Shown here piece after piece: positions 13,351 to 18,073 of a DNA stretch of 18,073 bases (position 1 is the stretch's first letter; each line of letters starts with the position of its first letter). The stretch lies in NCBI GenBank assembly GCA_050180745.1, contig JBFXDW010000034.1, forward strand, positions 1 through 18,073, read 5' to 3'. This DNA is from JBFXDW01 sp050180745. GTDB lineage: Bacteria > Pseudomonadota > Alphaproteobacteria > UBA9219. Made by a program: the position numbers and the translations under genes. A model generated the notes under the pieces. The model was not told the origin of the DNA, searched no databases, and saw only the letters and a list, made by a program, of their open reading frames with translations.

Positions 13351-13379
13351 GTCATTCCCGCGAAGGCAGGAATCCTATT
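13351..13379 (+). repeat. GTCATTCC-family interspersed repeat, short copy
   Basis: GTCATTCCCGCGAAGGCAGG followed by AATCC; ATTCC (13354-13358) pairs with GGAAT (13369-13373) with one internal mismatch. Its right end (AAGGCAGGAATCCTATTT) matches the end of the 681-780 element, AAGGCAGGGATCCTATTT. A preceding T-run (13344-13349) is also shared. It lies between topA and rnr and has no T-run in the minus direction, so it does not look like a terminator. Confidence 0.65.
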
Positions 13380-13428
13380 TGTTCGTTTTCAGAATTTGAA
13401 AAGAAAACAAGTGTTGTAAGTCTGGGGC

Positions 13429-16077
13429 CTATTTCTTCTTCGTTGTTGTCGTTTTCTTGGTTCCTGTTGTCTTCTTAGCTGGAGCCTTCTTCTTTGCGGG
13501 CGCCTTTTTCGCGGGAGCTTTTGTCGCAGCTTTGGCGATCTTGGTTTCTATGATTTCTAAAGCTTGTTCCAGCGTCAAATTTTCTGGGTCATAGGCTTTT
13601 GTAACTGTAGCCATGACTTTGCCCCATTTGACATAAGGCCCAAAGCGTCCTGAATTTAGCGTTATGGCTTTGCCATCTTCAGGATGTTCTCCTAACGGTT
13701 TTCCAGCGCTGGTGCTGCGGCGGCCCGTGTCGGGTTCGGCCAGAAGCGCAACGGCGCGGGTTAAATCTACGGTCAATAGATCATCATCATCCGTCAGGCT
13801 TTTATACCGCGTGCCCATCTTGATATAAGGCCCATAGCGGCCTATGGCGGCGGTTATTTTCTCATTCGTTTCCGGATGTTTGCCGACCTCGCGAGGCAGT
13901 GCCAAAAGCTGCAGAGCCGTATCAAGATCAATCAGGTTGGGGTCCATCTTTTTGGTCAGAGAACTGCGTTTTGGTTTTTCTTTCTTCTCGCCTTTCTTGG
14001 GTTTCTTTTCCTCTTCGCCTTCTTTGGGGCCAAGCTGCACATAGGCGCCATAAGGTCCTATTCGCGCAGTGACGGGAAGGCCTGTTTCTGGATCATCGCC
14101 GAGTATCCGAGGTTCCATCGCAGCAGCGCCGTTTTCTGCGTCTTCACTGCCTGCGACAGCTAGAGCGCGCGTATTTTTACACGTCGGATAATTTGAGCAC
14201 CCAATAAAGCCGCCAAACTTCCCAAGTTTCAACCCTAGCCTTCCATCAGCACATAAGGGGCATTTGCGGGGGTCCGAGCCATCCTCTTGCGGCGGGAAGA
14301 AGTGAGGGCCCAAGGCTTCATCAAGCACGTCGATGACGTCGGAGACTTTCAGGTCCTTTGTTTCGTCAATGGCACCGGAAAAGGCTTTCCAGAAATCATC
14401 CATGACGCTTGTCCAGATGAGCGCGCCATCCGAGATTTTATCGAGTTTTTCCTCTAGCTCTGCCGTGAAATCATATTCGACATATTGCTTGAAGTATTGT
14501 TCCAAGAACGCAGTGACCACGCGGCCTCTATCTTCGGGGATAAAGCGCTTTTTCTCGAGCTGCACATAGTTGCGGTCTTGCAGCACTTGCATGATGCTGG
14601 CGTAGGTCGAGGGGCGGCCTATGCCAAGCTCCTCCAGCTTCTTCACTAGCGAGGCTTCGGTATAACGAGGCGGCGGCTGTGTGAAATGCTGGGTTTGCTC
14701 GATCTTGTCGGTTGTCAGCTTGTCTTTCTCTTGAACCGCAGGCAACAGGCATTCATCGTCTTTCTCTTCGCTGTCTTCGTCGCGTGTGCGTTCGTAAGCC
14801 TTGAACCAGCCGTCGAAAACGACCGTCGAGCCTGTGGCGCGGAATGTGTTCTTGCGAGCAGGATCAGAAATATCGACAGAAACCTGATCCAGAATAACAG
14901 AGGCCATTTGGCATGCGATGGTTCGTTGCCAGATCAGCGTATAAAGGCGAAGCGCATCTTTATCTAAGTATTTGGCTACGGACTTGGGCGTGCGGTGGAG
15001 GTCTGTAGGTCGAATAGCTTCATGGGCTTCTTGCGCGTTTTTGGCCTTTGTTTTGTAAACACGCGGTTTTTCAGGCAGGTACTTTGAGCCGTACTCGCTG
15101 CCAATCACGTCCCGCGCACCTGCAATGGCTTCTTTGGAAAGTGTTGTGCTGTCGGTCCGCATATAGGTAATCAAACCTACTTCCTCGCCGCCGAGATTGG
15201 CACCCTCATAAAGGCTTTGGGCGATGCGCATGGTGCGTGTGGCTGACAGTCCTAATTTCCGCGAGGCTTCCTGTTGCAGTGTTGATGTCGTGAAGGGAGG
15301 GTAGGGATGGCGGTTGGTTTGTTTGCGCTCGATCGAGGCGACGTCATAAGATAACTTATCCAGCATTATGCGCGCGGCTGTTGCGCTGGCTTCATTGGAA
15401 AGGGCAAACTTATCTAGCTTTTTGCCTTCAAGATGAGTGAGCTTGGCGGGGAGCACTCCGTTGTCTTTTGTTTTAAAGATGCCTTCAAGAGTCCAAAATT
15501 CTTGCGTTTTAAAGACTTCGATTTCGGATTCTCGCTCACAGATCAAGCGTAAAGCAACGGACTGCACGCGCCCTGCTGATTTCGAGCCAGGTAATTTCCG
15601 CCATAAAACAGGCGAGAGAGAAAAGCCAACAAGATAATCTAACGCCCGTCGTGTCCGATAGGAATTGACAAGATTATCATCCAAATTCCGAGGATGTTGA
15701 ATAGCATCAAGAACGGCTTGTTTGGTGATTTCATTAAAGGTGACGCGCCGGATAGGGATAGAAGCCTTTAGATTTTTTTCGGCGAGTACTTCTTTGATGT
15801 GCCACGCGATGGCTTCTCCCTCACGATCAGGGTCAGGGGCCAGAAAGACTTCATCCGATTTTTTGGCCTCGCGCGTGATTTCGCTGACCGGTTTGCTGGC
15901 GCGATCGCTCAAAGCCCAGTCCATGGCAAAATTCTCATCAGGACGTACCGAGCCGTCTTTGGGCGGTAAATCTCTGATATGGCCAAAGGAAGCGATGACT
16001 TTGTAATCGCTGCCGAGATATTTATTGATGGTTTTGGCCTTAGCCGGAGATTCAACGATAACGAGTTTTTGCGACAC
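13429..16077 (-). CDS. topA: DNA topoisomerase I
   Basis: 882 residues. The TOPRIM domain is at 1-115 (VIVESPAKAKTI; acidic DPDREGEAIAWH at 82-93). The catalytic tyrosine is Y305 in GLITYMRTDST. One four-cysteine zinc finger is at C606, C609, C627 and C633, followed by three topoisomerase C-terminal repeats, each with a GRYGPYIK-like or GPYGAYV core, and a Lys/Ala/Thr-rich tail. It relaxes negative supercoils. The start is a GTG at 16077 with only a weak GGGAT upstream; the family alignment begins at once (MSQKLVIVESPAKAK), so no later start fits. It follows dprA by 12 bases, so the pair is co-transcribed. Confidence 0.98.
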   Translation of the reverse strand: MSQKLVIVESPAKAKTINKYLGSDYKVIASFGHIRDLPPKDGSVRPDENFAMDWALSDRASKPVSEITREAKKSDEVFLAPDPDREGEAIAWHIKEVLAEKNLKASIPIRRVTFNEITKQAVLDAIQHPRNLDDNLVNSYRTRRALDYLVGFSLSPVLWRKLPGSKSAGRVQSVALRLICERESEIEVFKTQEFWTLEGIFKTKDNGVLPAKLTHLEGKKLDKFALSNEASATAARIMLDKLSYDVASIERKQTNRHPYPPFTTSTLQQEASRKLGLSATRTMRIAQSLYEGANLGGEEVGLITYMRTDSTTLSKEAIAGARDVIGSEYGSKYLPEKPRVYKTKAKNAQEAHEAIRPTDLHRTPKSVAKYLDKDALRLYTLIWQRTIACQMASVILDQVSVDISDPARKNTFRATGSTVVFDGWFKAYERTRDEDSEEKDDECLLPAVQEKDKLTTDKIEQTQHFTQPPPRYTEASLVKKLEELGIGRPSTYASIMQVLQDRNYVQLEKKRFIPEDRGRVVTAFLEQYFKQYVEYDFTAELEEKLDKISDGALIWTSVMDDFWKAFSGAIDETKDLKVSDVIDVLDEALGPHFFPPQEDGSDPRKCPLCADGRLGLKLGKFGGFIGCSNYPTCKNTRALAVAGSEDAENGAAAMEPRILGDDPETGLPVTARIGPYGAYVQLGPKEGEEEKKPKKGEKKEKPKRSSLTKKMDPNLIDLDTALQLLALPREVGKHPETNEKITAAIGRYGPYIKMGTRYKSLTDDDDLLTVDLTRAVALLAEPDTGRRSTSAGKPLGEHPEDGKAITLNSGRFGPYVKWGKVMATVTKAYDPENLTLEQALEIIETKIAKAATKAPAKKAPAKKKAPAKKTTGTKKTTTTKKK

Positions 16078-16089
16078 TGGATATGATCC

Positions 16090-17202
16090 CTATAATATAA
16101 GTGACACCTTATGGCCTGGGTGCCTTTCTAGCCGTCCAGCCAGCTCTAATTCAAGTAAAACGGTCAGGATGGACGGTAAGGAGAATTGGCAGGTTCGTAC
16201 CAGTTCGTCAATGTCTATGGGGCAAGTGCTTAAATTCTCTATAACTTTTTCTCTTACGTGAGGTAGTTCACTTTCATCAATACGTATGGGAGCAGGGATG
16301 AAAGCCTCACTTTCTTCCTCAAAAAGGGTCCTGCGCGGCTGGGAAAGAGCCTCTAAGATATCCGGTGCGCCCTCTGTTAGCGTAGCCCCCTGCCGGATCA
16401 GGTCATTCGTGCCGTTGGCGCGTGGATCAAGAGGCGAGCCCGGAACGGCAAAGACCTCCCGCCCTTGTTCGAGCGCCATGCGAGCTGTGATAAGCGAGCC
16501 TGACCGTTTGGCAGCTTCGACGACGACAATGCCAAGGCTCAGGCCCGAGATGATGCGGTTGCGCCGTGGAAAGAGCTTGGCCATGGGCTCAAGTCCCATA
16601 GGTTGGTCTGAGACAATGCAACCGATATCCGCGATTTGCTCATAGAGTTTTTGGTTTTCCTGAGGATAGACAACATCAATCCCGCCTGCGACGACCGCTA
16701 TGGTGCCTGTGGTTAGCGCTTTTTGGTGAGCGGCAGTATCAATTCCACGGGCAAGGCCAGATGCCACGACATAGCCAGCCTCGCCCAGATCGGTGGCCAG
16801 TTTCTCAGCCATCTTGCGGCCGCTAAGCGAGGCATTCCTTGCGCCAACAATGCCGATGATGTCTTTGTGGAGGAGGCCAATGTCTCCGCGTACAGCAATT
16901 ACAGGCGGGGCGTCATCTATAGCGGCAAGTGGCGCGGGGTAGTCCGGCTCGCACATAGCGATAAAGCGCCCCCCCAGTTTTTCCAGTTTGCGGTATTCGT
17001 CTTCGATATAGCTTTTGGGCGCGGGTTTGAAAGGCGTTTTGCTGCCGCCTCTATGGGCGAGTTCGGGTAAAGCGTCTAGGGCATCTCTTACCGAGGGAAA
17101 ACGGCGCAAAAGTTCTTTGAACGTCACAGGTCCTATGCGCGGTGTGCGTGCAAGGCGGAGCCAGTCTATTTTTTCTGAAGGCTCCAAAGAGTGTTTGATC
17201 AT
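16090..17202 (-). CDS. dprA: DNA-processing protein DprA (DNA uptake and recombination)
   Basis: 370 residues. A helical SAM-like N-terminus (about 12-50, ARTPRIGPVTFKELLRRFPS) precedes the Rossmann-like domain: IVGARNASLSGRKMAEKLA, VASGLARGIDTAAHQKAL, GGIDVVYPQEN, FPRRNRIISGLSLGIVVVEA, AVPGSPLDPRANGTNDLIRQGA. A winged-helix tail follows (IDIDELVRTCQFSLPSILTVLLELELAGRLERH). It loads RecA on incoming single-stranded DNA in transformable bacteria, and is conserved even where uptake is not known. The ATG at 17202 overlaps the plsY stop as TAATG, so translation is probably coupled. No other competence genes are in the window. Confidence 0.97.
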   Translation of the reverse strand: MIKHSLEPSEKIDWLRLARTPRIGPVTFKELLRRFPSVRDALDALPELAHRGGSKTPFKPAPKSYIEDEYRKLEKLGGRFIAMCEPDYPAPLAAIDDAPPVIAVRGDIGLLHKDIIGIVGARNASLSGRKMAEKLATDLGEAGYVVASGLARGIDTAAHQKALTTGTIAVVAGGIDVVYPQENQKLYEQIADIGCIVSDQPMGLEPMAKLFPRRNRIISGLSLGIVVVEAAKRSGSLITARMALEQGREVFAVPGSPLDPRANGTNDLIRQGATLTEGAPDILEALSQPRRTLFEEESEAFIPAPIRIDESELPHVREKVIENLSTCPIDIDELVRTCQFSLPSILTVLLELELAGRLERHPGHKVSLIL

Positions 17203-17789
17203 TATGAATGTTGTCCGATTTCTGGTTCGGTTCCCGCCAGAAGACGTACAATGTTGCTGTGATGTTTGATTGTAATAAAGATAATCATCAGTATCACAGC
17301 AGGTAGCAATTGGTAATGTTTGAAGGCATCAATAAAGACGACTGTTGAGGCAATAGCAAGCAAAGCGGCTAAAGACGAAATATGGATCATTAAGGCCGTT
17401 GCCAGCCACACTAAAGACACCATCAGAGCCAGAGGCCAATAAAGCGCAAGGAGCACGCCGATGAAAGTTGCAACGCCTTTCCCGCCTTTAAAGTTGAGCC
17501 ATAGGGGGAATATGTGGCCTAAAAGAGCGGCAAGGCCAGCTAAGGGAGCCAGTTCTGGGATAGATATAAAAGCCAAGCCAACAGCGCAGGAGCCTTTGAT
17601 CATATCGAGAAGCAAAGTTGCGGCGGCAAGGGTTTTCTTGCCCGTTCTGAGGACATTTGTCGCGCCTATATTCCCTGATCCCACATTACGGATATCACCC
17701 AAGCCAGCCTGACGCGTCAGCAGAAACCCGAAAGGCAGACTGCCAAGGATATAGGCTAGGAACAAAAGGAATGATGGTTCAATCGTCAT
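17202..17789 (-). CDS. plsY: Acyl-phosphate:glycerol-3-phosphate acyltransferase PlsY
   Basis: 195 residues from the ATG at 17789; a GTG five codons earlier is possible but has no binding site. It is an inner-membrane enzyme with about five hydrophobic segments. The family motifs are visible: SGNIGATNVLRTGKK (glycerol phosphate site), GHIFPLWLNFKGGKGVATF (phosphate loop with GKG), and hydrophobic stretches at about 4-20, 50-70, 100-130 and 140-170. It adds the first acyl chain to glycerol-3-phosphate using acyl phosphate from PlsX, which is not in the window. First gene of plsY-dprA-topA. Confidence 0.97.
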   Translation of the reverse strand: MTIEPSFLLFLAYILGSLPFGFLLTRQAGLGDIRNVGSGNIGATNVLRTGKKTLAAATLLLDMIKGSCAVGLAFISIPELAPLAGLAALLGHIFPLWLNFKGGKGVATFIGVLLALYWPLALMVSLVWLATALMIHISSLAALLAIASTVVFIDAFKHYQLLPAVILMIIFITIKHHSNIVRLLAGTEPEIGQHS

Positions 17790-17897
17790 AGGCGGTAGGG
17801 TCACCGTTTTTCAAGAAAAAGTCAAGATGGGGGTAGGGGCTTTTTCTTTTATTTGAGGACACGCTCTAACTCTTTAAAATTTTTCTGTCATTCCAGA

Positions 17898-17944
17898 TAT
17901 AGCCGATCCAATATAAATGATCATTTTATCTGACATAGGCTATA
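17898..17944. repeat. Dyad with central palindrome, near a GTCATTCC remnant
   Basis: TATAGCC (17898-17904) and GGCTATA (17938-17944) are inverted repeats around a central palindrome AAATGATCATTT (17915-17926). A degenerate GTCATTCC start precedes it (17887-17894), followed by a different sequence. It may be a remnant of the interspersed repeat or a protein-binding site. Confidence 0.35.
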
Positions 17945-17956
17945 AATATACCCCGT

Positions 17957-18073
17957 TCACGCCAAAACCCGAAAATCCTTGGGTGAGATGACGCGGAAGT
18001 TATCCGTAACGGAATCGCAGTATTTTTGCCAGTTTTTGGGCACTTCGTCACGCAGGAAGGTTAACATGGCATT
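17957..18073 (-). CDS. Partial C-terminal reading frame of an unknown protein
   Basis: The minus strand is open from the window edge to a TGA at 17957, giving 38 residues: an ATG lies at 18067, followed by LTFLRDEVPKNWQKY and later PKDFRVLA. Codon use and composition look like a protein, but the piece is short and I recognise no family; it does not look like the end of PyrC. It lies about 170 bases upstream of plsY on the same strand. Confidence 0.35.
   Translation of the reverse strand, partial: NAMLTFLRDEVPKNWQKYCDSVTDNFRVISPKDFRVLA

Noticed and set aside
13351..13379. Terminator between topA and rnr
   Set aside because: In the minus direction the hairpin is followed by A-rich sequence, not T.
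13837..14045. Open frames on the opposite strand inside topA
   Set aside because: They are antisense shadows of a strongly conserved gene, with no ribosome binding site or family match.
1..18073. CRISPR array, tRNA or rRNA genes
   Set aside because: No regularly spaced repeats of 25-40 bases, no cloverleaf and no rRNA-like conserved blocks were seen.

Overview
The window looks like a stretch of chromosome from an alphaproteobacterium of moderate GC. The evidence is the run plsY-dprA-topA-rnr on one strand, an hflK-hflC pair followed by a DegP-type protease, a YbjN family gene with the C-terminal sequence typical of Alphaproteobacteria, a phasin-like gene, and an Mrp/ApbC Fe-S carrier. The species cannot be named from this sequence. 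The many short interspersed repeats suggest a genome that tolerates repeat expansion, as some host-associated alphaproteobacterial lineages do, but that is inference.

Layout, left to right. Positions 1-3300 are the accessory part, AT-rich by eye. They hold a possible gene tail (1-99), a small unknown protein (minus), a 617-base gene-free stretch with direct repeats, a predicted promoter and two folded repeat elements, then a plus-strand pair: an XRE regulator with a TrmB/PLD-like C-terminal domain, and a GNAT acetyltransferase. A 138-base element bounded by inverted repeats separates this pair from a TraB/Tiki-like protein gene on the minus strand. Positions 3363-5650 are a divergent pair, pyrB (minus) and mrp/apbC (plus), sharing a short promoter region. 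Positions 5650-7301 carry the phasin (minus), then a YbjN protein and a TetR-C-like protein in one tight minus-strand operon. A gene-poor stretch (7302-7768) ends in the degP terminator. Positions 7769-11405 are hflK-hflC-degP (minus). Positions 11487-17789 are plsY-dprA-topA-rnr (minus), where plsY and dprA share a TAATG overlap and topA follows dprA by 12 bases. A partial unknown minus-strand reading frame runs off the right edge.

Most genes are housekeeping: membrane protein quality control (HflK/HflC, DegP), phospholipid synthesis (PlsY), DNA uptake and topology (DprA, TopA), RNA decay (RNase R), pyrimidine synthesis (PyrB), Fe-S assembly (Mrp), and polyhydroxyalkanoate granules or a related role (phasin). 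I found no CRISPR array, tRNA, rRNA or complete transposon.

The least ordinary signals are: (a) a palindromic element present twice with 29 of 30 bases conserved, one copy sitting in the loop of the degP terminator and flanked by an 8-base direct repeat, which looks like transposition with target duplication; (b) the XRE/TrmB-like plus GNAT pair behind a long leader full of repeats and structure; (c) an RNase R lacking the usual N-terminal region, preceded by a 7-base tandem repeat; (d) a phasin with a six-residue methionine-rich repeat at its N-terminus.
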